DNA of 37,564 bases from assembly GCA_022592435.1 (NCBI GenBank), contig JABYQS010000274.1, positions 1 through 37,564 on the forward strand, in the 5' to 3' direction. The DNA comes from Cerioporus squamosus. Its lineage: Eukaryota > Basidiomycota > Agaricomycetes > Polyporales > Polyporaceae. Position 1 is the stretch's first letter. Every line of letters begins with the position of its first letter. Shown here in pieces: positions 13,901 through 24,154 of this stretch. The position numbers were made by a program, and so were the translations under genes. The notes below the pieces were generated by a model. It did no database searches. It worked only from the letters and a program-made list of their open reading frames with translations, and was not told where the DNA came from.

Positions 13901-14146
13901 CTGCACGCCCTTGAACGCCTGACGTGCCTCCGGGCGCGGGCTGCGGTTTTCGATGATGCATTTCCGAAGCCTGCTGAGTCGTCAGCTGGCTCCGGGGTGG
14001 TGCGGCGGGAGAGCCGAAAGGAGGAGGAGGAGGAGGAGCGTGGGGTCTGGGTGCCGCATCACCTCAAGAACCTAGTCATTCCACCGCCTACTAGGGCCGT
14101 CGCAACCGATACCCTCGCGCCGCAAAGTGCCATCAAGGCGAATTGA
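10953..14146 (+). CDS. Large disordered, coiled-coil hypothetical protein
   Basis: About 1,030 residues, function unknown. The first exon (10953-13231) is a single open frame from an ATG at 10953. The N-terminal third is Ser/Arg/His-rich, and a basic cluster (KEREKRKKKRKARAKG) could be a nuclear signal. Near residues 260-315 there is a heptad-like coiled coil. Then come Ser/Asp- and Pro/Ser-rich linkers, and a hydrophobic LEVLLLLEVVAHF helix. A 56-bp intron (13232-13287) shifts to a second frame containing a CHACRHLAWQRF cluster, and then a TGA at 13442. Past a good CTGCAG acceptor at 13463 the same frame stays open through a Pro/Ala-rich region and a Glu run to the stop at 14144. Skipping the TGA needs a second intron (13335-13463 fits the phase) or a base error. 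It is probably nuclear; this is a guess from composition. Confidence 0.6.
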
Positions 14147-14776
14147 CCTCCGGCGACACCCTGTACTACTGGCCTCGACTGTCCACCCGCACATAGGAGC
14201 GTAGCAATCTATAGGCAAGCCATCTGTCATCATTTCCCGGAGACATCACAGTTTAGGACCATGCATCATCCTCACTCGGACGATCTGTAGCATAGTTTCC
14301 GTTATTGTGCGTACCGGCGGGCGGCCAGGTCGCGCATGCATCAGTAATCGTCGGTACATGGTACAAACCATTGACCTGGGCCACACATACGCACCCTCGG
14401 TCTCGGCGTGCAGGTTTTTTTAGTTATTGAGATGTCACTTAGTATGTAGTATCACAGCCTCTTGGCTTAATGCAATGCGGTCGTCTGGTGAGACGTGGGC
14501 TGGACGTGCACACGGCGAGAGCAGGAAAGCACGTCTTGAGACCGGATGCTGAGCTCAATCGCGACGTCCTGCAGGAGAGTGGGCACTAGTCTGAACAACG
14601 TTCGGACGGTCTGTACTGTGATTCACCGGCACATTCACCGGCGATACCCTGTGAAACAGAAGGGAAATGTAGTATGCGAGTGTAGTATCGAGTTGTTACC
14701 ACTACCGGGTCGAGCAGCTAGAAGCCGCATACGCGTGACTCGCAGATCGCATTCAGCAAAGGACCAGTGTATACTA
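14147..14776. other. Convergent intergenic region
   Basis: No gene seen. A plus-strand open frame from 14546 is short and passes into the antisense of the F-box gene's last intron. Expected content is two 3' UTRs. Confidence 0.5.
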
Positions 14777-16550
14777 CTACCAAAGCGCAACGAACTTGTC
14801 TGCGAATGGAGTATGGGTCAGCGACCGTACCAGCGCGAAGGGTGTAAGTATACCTACCATGGAAGTGCTCCGCCGCCTCCCTGTCGGCGTTACGCAAATA
14901 GCTCCTAACCCTCTCGCCTTCCCATCCTGGGATCTCCTTGATTTTGATCGGCGAGCCTTCCTCGTCTCGGACGACGCGCCACCACCTCGGCGGCGCACCG
15001 TTACCTGCATATTCCTCCTTGTACGGCAGCATTCTCTGACTGTCATCCGGCGGTTCTGCCAAAGAGAGATACCGCAACGATGGCAAGGCTTTGAAGGCGC
15101 GATCCAATAACTGAATTTGGCACTGCTCTCTTTCCTCTGGCTTCTGGTGTAGTATGGGCAATGCTGCAACGATGCTGAGGCAGAGCAGGGGAACAGGATC
15201 GAGGAGCAAGTCGGGTCTGAGTAGGTCATACTGCACGCCCGAGAGGTCAATAATGGAGCATGCGGGTTACTAAAGAGAACGGAAAAACTTGGGAAGAACT
15301 CACAAAAAGCCAAATCACCTCAGGTAGAGTCATTCCCTGGCACTCGATCTCCAAGAAACGAACGTCCGATGCACTGGTAGTCACCGCGTTCCAGACCGAT
15401 GACGACATGTTCATGAGCTTCAGAGACAGAGCGACGAGTTCTGAGCAATCGCAGGCGTCGTCCAGGATCGCGAGCCCGGGGTCATGACCAGGGAAAGCAA
15501 TGGCAGGATCACATGTAAGGCGGTTGATACTCCAGGGCACAGGGTCGCCCCCGAAGGAGCCCCCGATGATGAGGTGTTGGAGAGGCTTCGTGGCGTAGGC
15601 ATTCGAATCAAAGTGCATGGAGTTGTACAGGAAAACTGTTCGTAGGGCGGGCAAAGTAGTCGTCCAGGCAACGTTTGGTGGCAGATCCGTCTCAATAAGT
15701 TTGAGGGTGTGCAAGAATGTAAGCACGGGCACGGTCGTGGACGAAGCCTTGTCGCGCTTCGCTAGGATATCACCGTCGCCTTCATCGTCATCCCCGCCGT
15801 GGTCTGCATCTCCGTCTACATCTCCGTCTGCGTCTTCGTCTTCATAAGAACCTTCCTCCGCATCTTCATCTTCATTCGCACTGTCGTTCTCTTCGCCGTC
15901 ATAGTCCTCTTCCTCATCTGGATGGGGAAGTGTGAACCCCTCGAGGACAAGCGTGGTGAGGGCCTGAAGATGGGTGATCGAGTGCAGCATGCGACAGAAG
16001 ATGAAGACTGTGTCACTAGGAGGGTGCGACAAGTGCAGCCTGGTGAGGGTCGTAGGGAGACGGAGAGAATTGAGTATATTCGGAGTGCATTCGCGAAGCT
16101 GGAGGTGCCTGAGGTTCGTGAATGCTTGTAGGTGTGGAGTCGGTAGCGCCTCCAAGAGGAACTGCTGCAAGACAGAACCTCGAGCTTTGTCGCTTTCTTG
16201 ATGATTTCAAGACAGCAACGGACGGACTGAGAGTTCAATCGCGTGTTGAATCTCAGGACGCGCAGCTGGGTCGCACGGACGACCGGATTCTCGAAGACCC
16301 ATTTGTGGAACTGTGCGAGTAACTTGGGATTACGGATGGTCACCTCCTCCAGACGCGGTTGAACCACCTCGTGAACATGATGAGATATCAGGGAAAGCGC
16401 AAGTCGATCGTTGAAGTCAAGGAGGGTTGAGACTTCGCGGACAATGTCGTCGGGTACCGTAGGTACGGCTGGGCCTCCGTCTTTACGCGCCGTGACTGCT
16501 GGCTTTGGGTCCGGGAGGTTGATCACTGGGATCAGGCCCTCCTCCGACAT
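14777..16550 (-). CDS. F-box/leucine-rich-repeat protein with acidic insert
   Basis: A predicted SCF ubiquitin-ligase substrate adaptor of 542 residues. Near residue 30, VPDDIVREVSTLLDFNDRLAL is an F-box-type helix set; leucine-rich repeats follow (LRVLRFNTRL, LRHLQLREC, LTRLHLSHP, LKLIETDLP). About 60 residues that are nearly all Asp/Glu/Gly (about 15770-15935) interrupt the repeats. Exons are 16550-15319, 15230-14858 and 14799-14777. The introns have CTGAC/TTGAC branch sites, and the last exon adds only DKFVALW. One base is missing near 16170 between KLEVL and LQQFLLEAL; with it restored the exons sum to a multiple of three. The start is chosen at the first ATG of the open frame. The target is unknown. 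Confidence 0.75.
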
Positions 16551-18919
16551 TTTGGTCTATTATACTTGCTTGCGTTAGTGCTCTAGAACGGACTTCCGGT
16601 GCAAAATCAAGGTATACCTCGTGGTGGTTATGTAGAGAGCGAGACGCGGCTGCGAGCGCCCACTATCTCCAGAGTATTCTTGACTTCTACCATCAGTGTG
16701 CAGATCATCCTCATCCGCATCCTCATCGTTAAGGCTTCACCACTTAATTGCGTGTTGCTGGACTAGCCAGAGCTATGCAAGAGCAGCCTGCCAACCCTTC
16801 GCCTTCCATTCGTTGACACTCGAATGGTCATCTACAGTACAACTACTACCCGAATGTCCGGAAGAAGCACGACGTGTGCTCCTTGGATGCGTCACATAAC
16901 CACCAACCTCCGGTATACCCAAACGCATCGCATCAGCGCGAGTCGGAGCCGCGGCATCGAGGCGAGAGTTCAGACCTCGGATATGCGGTGAAAACTCTTT
17001 GCTTCGGACTCCCGAGTATTCGCGTTGCGCGCTGTCAGTGATCTTGGAGCAAGTGGGGATCGAAGTCCATTGTATGGCAGAGGTAAGTCTTTGTACTACT
17101 TTCGCATCTTCATGACGAGGAGAGGCCTCCCGCAAGTCTCAGTGAGTTGCCCATTACCTGTCCCATACCTGCTCTGCCGCCCTGAATCCGCGAGACATCC
17201 GTGCAGGTCCTCGCACTGCCCATACCATCTTTTATCTTCTTCTCTGCCACTATTCCTCACAAGCACTCGACGTCTGAAAAGAGCAAGGCGCGCGAAGTCG
17301 GCACAAGCTGCACTATTGTTGAGATCGTTGCTCACGGCGTGTACTGGACTTTGCGGGACGTCCCATGTTCGTCGAAAACAGGGCCGTAACCTCGGGGATC
17401 CATGGGAGCCCTGACGACGTCAATTCCTGTGTTGACAAGAGCATACCGGGTACGCCGCACCTCAGCGATGTCTCAAAGACGAGGACTTAACTGACTGGTC
17501 CCTATTCGGGCTGTCCACAATCTGAACCCACGCGATGCCCAATCTCCGACGCATCTCAACCACTACCACCACTCTTACACGCGGCAAGGACTTGCCAGGG
17601 TCTTCTCGTCGTTCTGCCAGTTTTCTTCTTCGAAAATCGGGCTGTCGACCCCATGCACTTACTGAAGTCGGTGGATCCCCACTTCGTGGCCCGGCTGGAT
17701 TGCACACATTCCCACCCGGACTTTGGACGACGTCTCCGCTTCGTCGGGGACCCCGCTCGAACCTATCCCTCGGATCGAGATCTACACGGTGAGTCATTAG
17801 TTTGTACTCTTCATGTATAGTAGTACCCAACGGCCGCAGGCTGCTGAGCGGTACTCCGAAGGCGATGGTGACATGGTCGCAAGGCACTGGCGGCTCTCGA
17901 GGAAGGCTTCTCGCTACTTGCAATCCGTCGGACGTTCAAGCACTCCAACGACGTTCTCGGTATTGCCGTCGACGTGGCATTCTAGATCCCGTTCCTCGTA
18001 TAGCAGCGGCGCTGAGCTCTCCGTGGAATCGTCGTTAACTGCCTGCGCGTTCGGCCTGTGCTTTGACGTTATAAGTGACAGTTGACGATGAGGGTCGCCA
18101 TGCATCGAGTCATACATGGAAGGCTTTGTTCTCCTGATGTGGATGGTATCTGACCCACACAGAAGTGCGCATAGGTATCAGGCAAAGACAACGCGTGCAG
18201 AGGGCAATGAACTTGTTCCTTGCCAAGCACGGCCTCTAACATCTTCCAGATTTCTTTTCGAGGACCCCATGACGCTCTGTTCATACCGGCGGCACGCATG
18301 TTGCTTCTGTCATCTGCCTATCTACAGCTGCAGCAGGTCGGCTCGTCGTTCTGTGCGTCTTGCCTTGGGCTTCTCTCTGATTGGGAGCCATATGACACCA
18401 TCCCACCAGCGTTGCCGATCCGCTGCGCGGACAGCCTGGGGCACGTCCGCGCACACGACAGCAGTACGAGTGCCCTTCGGACTGTGATGCGCTCCTGCGG
18501 AAGGCCATGTGCTTCACTTCGCGCCTCATAACCTTTCGCATGAGCCTTGTCGAAGGGGCGTGGTATAGCTAGCGGCCCCCAAAAGTGGCACCCGGCATTG
18601 CGCACCTTGATTGTCAACGGGCCTCATTCGAGACGGAACCGGCGCGCATACATCCGCATGCGCCGCTCCAGCTAGCGAGCAAGGGTTCTTTCTATCATGA
18701 TGTCCGTGATGGGACGATAGCGGTGCCTCAGCTGGGCGGAGGAAGCAGTCCGCCTGATACCGTGTGGAAGCTCGTATGGTACGTATCTACGCGCTCGCTC
18801 ACGTCCGTCGAGGGCTCAGTCGCAGAGCTCAGTGGGAACCAAGTTACCAACATCATCTTCCCCAGGTATGACGATCAGGTCTACAGAGGCCGCATGCGCT
18901 GCTTCCGGATCACGTACAG
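16551..18919. other. 2.4-kb interval, at most gene remnants
   Basis: No complete gene. A 68-codon plus-strand frame at 16696-16899 has an ARAACQPFAFHSLTLEW stretch that resembles the region after an F-box, so it may be an F-box gene remnant. Around 17519-17810 a few open frames lie together without family features. The end contains the sedolisin promoter. Confidence 0.45.
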
Positions 18920-18925
18920 TATAAA
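18920..18925 (+). promoter_or_regulatory. TATA box of the sedolisin gene
   Basis: TATAAA in the context CAGTATAAAGGTC, 97 bases before the start codon and close to the fungal norm. Confidence 0.7.
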
Positions 18926-19016
18926 GGTCTGTTGCTCCGCATGCTCTTCCACCTGCAGGTCTCGTAGCAGCGACCTGTACCCTCCAGCCCCCCCGCTCCC
19001 CGAGAACCCAGCGAGG

Positions 19017-21103
19017 ATGCTTTCGACTCCGTTCATCATCATTGCGTTCCTCTCAGCTTCTCTGGCCACGCCTGTGCAGCGTCGGGCACAGCCAGATGTC
19101 GCGACTCGGGGTTTCGTCGCCATAGGCCAGGCTTCTCAAGAGGCGACTGTGCCGCTCACGTTCGGTCTCCCGATGGCCGACCGAGACGGACTTCATGCGG
19201 CTCTCATGGACGTCAGTGACCCAGCGAGCCCCAACTATGGCAAGTACCTGTCGAAAGCCGAGGTAGCTCTCTCTCTCTCTCAAATCACAACTTCTGTTGC
19301 TTTCTGATCGTGATGGCATACTAGGTCGAGAAGTTCTCTGCGCCGACGGCTGAGACTGTCACGGCCGTCAAGAACTGGCTAGCCAAGCACAACCTCACTG
19401 CAGTTGCCGGGAAGTCCGGGAACTCGCTCCGCGTGAACGTCCCAGTCCACCAAGCGAACACGCTGCTCACCGCCAACTACACCAAGTACGAGCACAAAGC
19501 GACCGGCACGAAGGTTCTCCGGACGCTCTCCTACTCACTTCCTGCCGAACTCGAGCAGCACCTGTCGTTCGTCTACCCTACCATCCAGTAAGAACACTCG
19601 CGTCGCGTATCGTCTCGAATCCCTGACCATCATTCACCTCTTTGTCTGGCACAGATTCATCCCGCCCGCGACAGGCAAACCTACCTACGAGCTGATAGGC
19701 TCCGGCGCGCCCAAGCCGGTACAGGAGAGGGCCACCGTCCCTGCGTCGTGCGCAAGCCAGACGACTCCCGCGTGTCTGCAAGCGTTGTACAACATCCCCG
19801 CCACGCCCGCAACAGCGTCGAGCAACAACATCTTCGTCGCCGGCTACCTCGACGAGATCGCGAACGTCTCAGAAGTGAAGGTCCGTCGATTTGTCACCCC
19901 TCACCGCTTCTGAAGCAGGTGCTCATGCGGAGAGCAGGCGCTGGCACAGCGGTTCCGCACGGACGTCCCGAACCCCACGTTCAACATTGTGTCCATCGAC
20001 GACGGCGTCACCTCCGGGCCAGGAACCTTCGAAGCCGTACGTACATGCTCCTATCCAGGCATCGTGGTCGCTGACTCGTGCGCTCAGAGCCTTGACATCG
20101 ACTACACCGTTCTCCTCGCAACGGACGTACCGGTCACGTTCCTGTCTGTCGGAGACAGCTCTGTGCAGGGCTTCTTGGACCTGAACGACTATCTCATCAG
20201 TCTCGCCGACATACCCTACGTCCTGACGACCAGCTACGGCTTCTATGAATATGCCTTCGATGACGCGCACGACGTTGCAAAGTGAGTGGTTGTGATCTCT
20301 CCGGCCGTATCTCACTGACAAGCCCACGCTCCATCACAGCGCACTCTGCGATTCGTACATGCAGCTCGGTGCCCGTGGCACGTCCGTGCTGTTCTCTTCT
20401 GGAGATGGCGGCGTCTCCGGCGCTCAGAGCTCAAGCTGCCCCGACAACAAGTTCGTCGCAACCTTCCCCAGCGGCTGTCCCTAGTGAGTCTCCAGTCGTC
20501 CGCCACAGGCTGCACCCCTCTCTAACACAGCTTCCCACCTCAAGCGTGACATCGGTCGGCGGCACGACAGGCGTCAACCCCGAAGTCGGCGTCGACTTCT
20601 CCTCCGGCGGGTTCTCCAACATCTTCCCCCGGCCCTCCTTCCAATCCACCGCCGTCCCGTCCTTCCTCACCTCTCTCGGCTCGACCTACGCCGGCCTCTA
20701 CAACGTCTCCGGGCGCGGCTTCCCCGACGTCGCCGCCCAGGGCACCAACTTCGTCGTCGACGTCGCCGGCCAGTTCTACCTCATCGGCGGCACCAGCGCC
20801 TCCAGCCCGACCTTCGCTAGCCTCATCGCGCTCGTCAACGACCAGCTCCTCAGCGCGGGCAAGCCCGCGCTCGGGTTCCTAAACCCGCTCTTGTACAGCG
20901 CTGGGGCGAACTTCTTCAACGACATCACCTCTGGGAACAACCCTGGGTGCGGCACGGACGGCTTCACCGCGACCACTGGATGGGACCCGGTACGTGGTTT
21001 GCGCTGAGTTGGATTGCGACGGTTCTGACAGGACTGCCTTTAGATCACCGGCTTGGGCACCGTCGACTACGAACGCCTCCTCACCTATGCCGATAGCTTG
21101 TAG
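19017..21103 (+). CDS. Secreted sedolisin (S53), tripeptidyl-peptidase-like
   Basis: A 558-residue preproenzyme of the acid serine-carboxyl peptidase family, which removes tripeptides or cuts proteins outside the cell at low pH. Residues 1-18 are a signal peptide, and about 20-200 form the S53 prodomain. Catalytic residues are visible: Glu277 and Asp281 (FEA joined to SLDID), Asp365 in SSGDGGVSG, and Ser475 in GGTSASSP. The calcium-site segments FFNDITSG and GWDPITGLG close the domain. Eight exons (19017-19262, 19325-19587, 19655-19880, 19938-20036, 20088-20281, 20340-20483, 20545-20989, 21044-21103) join without any frame fault; one acceptor is AAG at 20544. The length fits the family, so this looks like a functional nutritional protease. 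Endo- versus tripeptidyl activity cannot be told from sequence. Confidence 0.95.
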
Positions 21104-21401
21104 GACGGTGAGCGGTCGTGGCCATGGAGACAGAGACTATCATTCACATTACGACTGTAGCACGACAGAGATGATTTGTTTACCTCGTGTTTGTTCATAG
21201 ACACTCGGTGTTGTATGTTGTAGAACACATGGCTATGCAGAATACACAGCAGTCCAAATATGCGCGTGTTGTTGTATCCATCACACTACGCGCGAACCCT
21301 CTATACAAAGATACACCGCGTTCCGAGTACGTTGCCTTCTATGCCCAACTTAGACACGCGTGAAGGTGCCGTGACCGTCCTCGGGTCCACAATCCTCGCA
21401 T

Positions 21402-22351
21402 TTACCACGGGACATGCTTGCCTTCGAAGTTGAAGAACTGGCCCGAGTCCTCCCGTTTGAGGGAGAGGATGGTCTTGAGCACGCCCGCGACGCCGACCGA
21501 GACCGGATGCATCGCGTTCTCCCCGCCCATGTCTGAACAAACGTTCGCATCAGCACACCGTTGGGACTGCAACGAAAGAAAAGCACTCGCCTGTCTGGAG
21601 CCACCCGGGGCACATCGAGATCGCCGTGATCTCCGGCTTCTCCTTCGCCTCCTTATACGTCTGCGCGAGCAAGGACATTCGCGTCCGTCAGCTCCTCCCC
21701 GGACGACATAGTATGCGGGGCGCGACATACCAGCATGTTCAGCGCGGTCTTCGAGATCCCGTACGAGGCGCCGATAACGCCCCAGTTTGAGCCAATGCTG
21801 CCCATCGTGCTCGAGACGTTCACAATCGTCTTCTTCTCGCTCTTCTCCACGAGACCGACGAACGCCTGCGCGACGGCCGCGGGCCCGGCGACGTTCGTCA
21901 CGAAGGTCTGCTGCAGGACGTCGAGGTCCATGCCGAACGCCGTGTCTGCTCCACCGGGGCACTGAGTTTCGAACGATCAGCCGCATGCAGTAAAATAGGG
22001 GCTGGGTCGGCACTCACGATCCCGGCGTTGTTGATGAGGTAGTCGATGCCCTTCTCTCCTACGATACCAGCGACTTCCTTCGCCGCCTGCTTGATGGACG
22101 CTTTGTCGGCGACATCGAGCGCAACGACGTGGAGCTTCCCGCCGGCCGTCTCAGCGAGCTGCTGCAGGTCCGCAGCCTTCGCCGGGTTCCTGCACGCGGC
22201 GACGACGGTGTTGGAGGGCGATTGGAGGAGCTGCTTGACCATCTCGAGGCCGATGCCGCGGTTCGCCCTGCGCGTTGGGCGTGAGCGTCGTAGACGAATG
22301 ACGGACCCGCGAGACGCACCCAGTGATGAGCCAGACGTATTCTTGTGCCAT
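21402..22351 (-). CDS. Short-chain dehydrogenase/reductase
   Basis: A 237-residue NAD(P)-dependent oxidoreductase of the classical SDR fold; the substrate is unknown. The cofactor motif TGANRGIG is at residues 10-17, formed across the first intron, followed by ALDVAD and NNAG (about 90-93). The active site is NVSS (Ser144/145) with Tyr161-x3-Lys165 (SYGISK), and MCPGW follows as in SDRs. Five exons (22351-22320, 22267-22018, 21961-21731, 21660-21591, 21532-21402) splice in frame with no fault. The fourth intron uses a GC donor (CAG|GCGAGT). It resembles fungal carbonyl-reductase-like SDRs whose order is SKTALNML then CPGW. It is convergent with the sedolisin gene and lies 292 bases downstream of SEC13 on the same strand. 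Confidence 0.9.
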
Positions 22352-22404
22352 TGTCGCGAGAGGTGTCGTTTGGATGCGTGGTTGCCCTGGCCTTGCGGCC
22401 TTGG

Positions 22405-22412
22405 TATATATA
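22405..22412 (-). promoter_or_regulatory. TATA box of the SDR gene
   Basis: TATATATA on the minus strand, about 54 bases before the ATG at 22351. Confidence 0.55.
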
Positions 22413-22643
22413 CGGGTGCGCATAGCCCGAGGTCGTGTTACGCGTCGCTATCGGATGATCGGCTGTGCCAGCCCCTCCTCGAGCTCCGTCGGGCTTCGTC
22501 ATCCAATATGTGGATGAACAGGGGTGCGAGTGCGACAGTGCACGACGCACGGACAGTAGTAATGAGATCAACACACGCGCTCAGGCCATCCGCTGAATAA
22601 TATAGCGGTCCACATACTGAAATACACGTTCGGTGATACACCT

Positions 22644-23984
22644 CTAGCTCGTCATGTCGCTCACGCACTCCCACACGCCCTTCAAGTTCTCCTTCCACAG
22701 CGTCACCTTCCCGTCCCCGCAGCTCACCGCGAGGATGTTCCCCGCCAGCGACCATGACACGCGCCAGACGACGTCCGGGAACTTGCCCGCGGGCGCAGCA
22801 GCCCCGCCCGCCTGCGTCGGCGACACAGACGCGGACGACGGGTCCAGCGCAGTCTTCACCCACGGCGCCGTCAGCGAGTCCTTTGTCCAAATGAGCACCG
22901 TCTTGTCCTGCGCGCCAGTCTTATCAGCCATCACTCAGTCTCGGAGAACACGCGAACGCACCTGAGAAGCAGTAGCAATGTAGCTCCTGGGCAGGCCGAT
23001 GTTCGGTGCCCAGGCGACGTCGCGCACCCAGTCGGCGTGCCCGTCGAGCACGTCCTCCTCCACCCACGCCTGCGTGTCGTCGCGGAAGCCCCAGATCTTC
23101 ACCAGGTTGTCGCACCCTGCGCTCGCGAACCGCTTCACGCTCTGCACCGCCGCAGGAGCCTGTCCAGGGACCGTGTTCGACGATTGCGGCACGAGCAGAG
23201 AACCGGGCTGTACAGCGGGAGCCCAGGACACGGCGTTGCACCCGATCGCGTGGCCTTCAAAGACGTCCGCGCCCCATGTACCGTCGTCTTTTCCCTACTA
23301 TATCAGCGAGAGCAGCTGAAAAGGACGCTGCAGACCTACTCTTGAAGGTGAGGACAGAGATCGTGCCGTCCGAAGACGCGCACGCTAGGATCGCACCGAG
23401 CTCATGTGGAGCCCACGAAACCGAGTTGACTGGGGGCAGGTCAAACACAGCACGTACCGCACGTAAGCGACGGACGCACCAGAAGCCTTGTGGAGAGTGT
23501 GCTCCTTGATCTTCGACCAGCCTCCCGCCCCGGGTCCCTGGCCCTGCTGCTCCTTCCAGATGATGACCTTGCCGTCGTACGAGCACGACGCCAGGATCTG
23601 CCCAAACTTGGGGTGCGCCCACGCCACTTGCCATACGGGCCCTGTGTGACTGCCGAAACGCGTCGAGCTCGGGACCACTCGGCGCACCAACTGCGAGAAC
23701 TCACCCTTTCAACGTATGCCCGCTCGTGCGCTGCGTCTCGCCGTCCACGACATCAAACACCTTCACCGTCCTGTCCGACGAACACGTCGCGAGCCGTTTT
23801 CCGTAGTAGTCGAGTTGGGCGTCGTGCTGTTGAGCAGTCAGTCCGCGCCGTTCGTGTCGGGTGCGGGCGACGTACGATGATGTCCTCGTGGTAGGTCTCG
23901 ATGGGAGTCGGCTCCCCGGTCGTTGTCGACGGCTGTATGCGCAGTGAGCAGGATTCGAGAGACAAGCGGACGTTAGCGTACCAT
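22644..23984 (-). CDS. SEC13: COPII coat and nuclear pore WD-repeat protein Sec13
   Basis: Sec13 pairs with Sec31 in the outer COPII cage of ER-to-Golgi vesicles and with the Nup84-type complex at nuclear pores. The 343-residue product is a six-bladed WD protein: [47 protein letters not shown], a longer loop before [37 protein letters not shown] and [14 protein letters not shown] are all family signatures. Seven exons (23984-23982, 23932-23876, 23826-23705, 23649-23480, 23429-23340, 23287-22962, 22907-22644) join without a frame fault. The first coding exon is the ATG alone: unspliced reading meets TAA two codons later, so the intron at 23981-23933 must be removed. It shares a 170-bp divergent promoter with RRP9. 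Confidence 0.95.
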
Positions 23985-24154
23985 GATTGTACGTTGGAAG
24001 TAACGTAGAGGCACGCTGCACACGTCGTCGGCCAGCGAGCGCCTACGTCCGCTGACATCACGTGAGCAGCGCGCATACTGGGCGCCAAAAAGTTCTGCTC
24101 GAAGTCGCAGGCGGCAGTCTCAGTCTTCAGCTTCCTCCTCACACCGTCCTACCC
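23985..24154. promoter_or_regulatory. Divergent promoter SEC13/RRP9
   Basis: Only 170 bases separate the two start codons, so both genes must be driven from this interval or from within each other's 5' ends. No TATA box is clear, as is common for housekeeping genes. Confidence 0.6.

Noticed and set aside
18585..19016. In-frame extension upstream of the sedolisin ATG
   Set aside because: The signal peptide begins at the 19017 ATG and a TATA box lies inside the extension.
19267..19281. Short CT microsatellite
   Set aside because: It lies in sedolisin intron 1 and is an ordinary pyrimidine-rich intron stretch.
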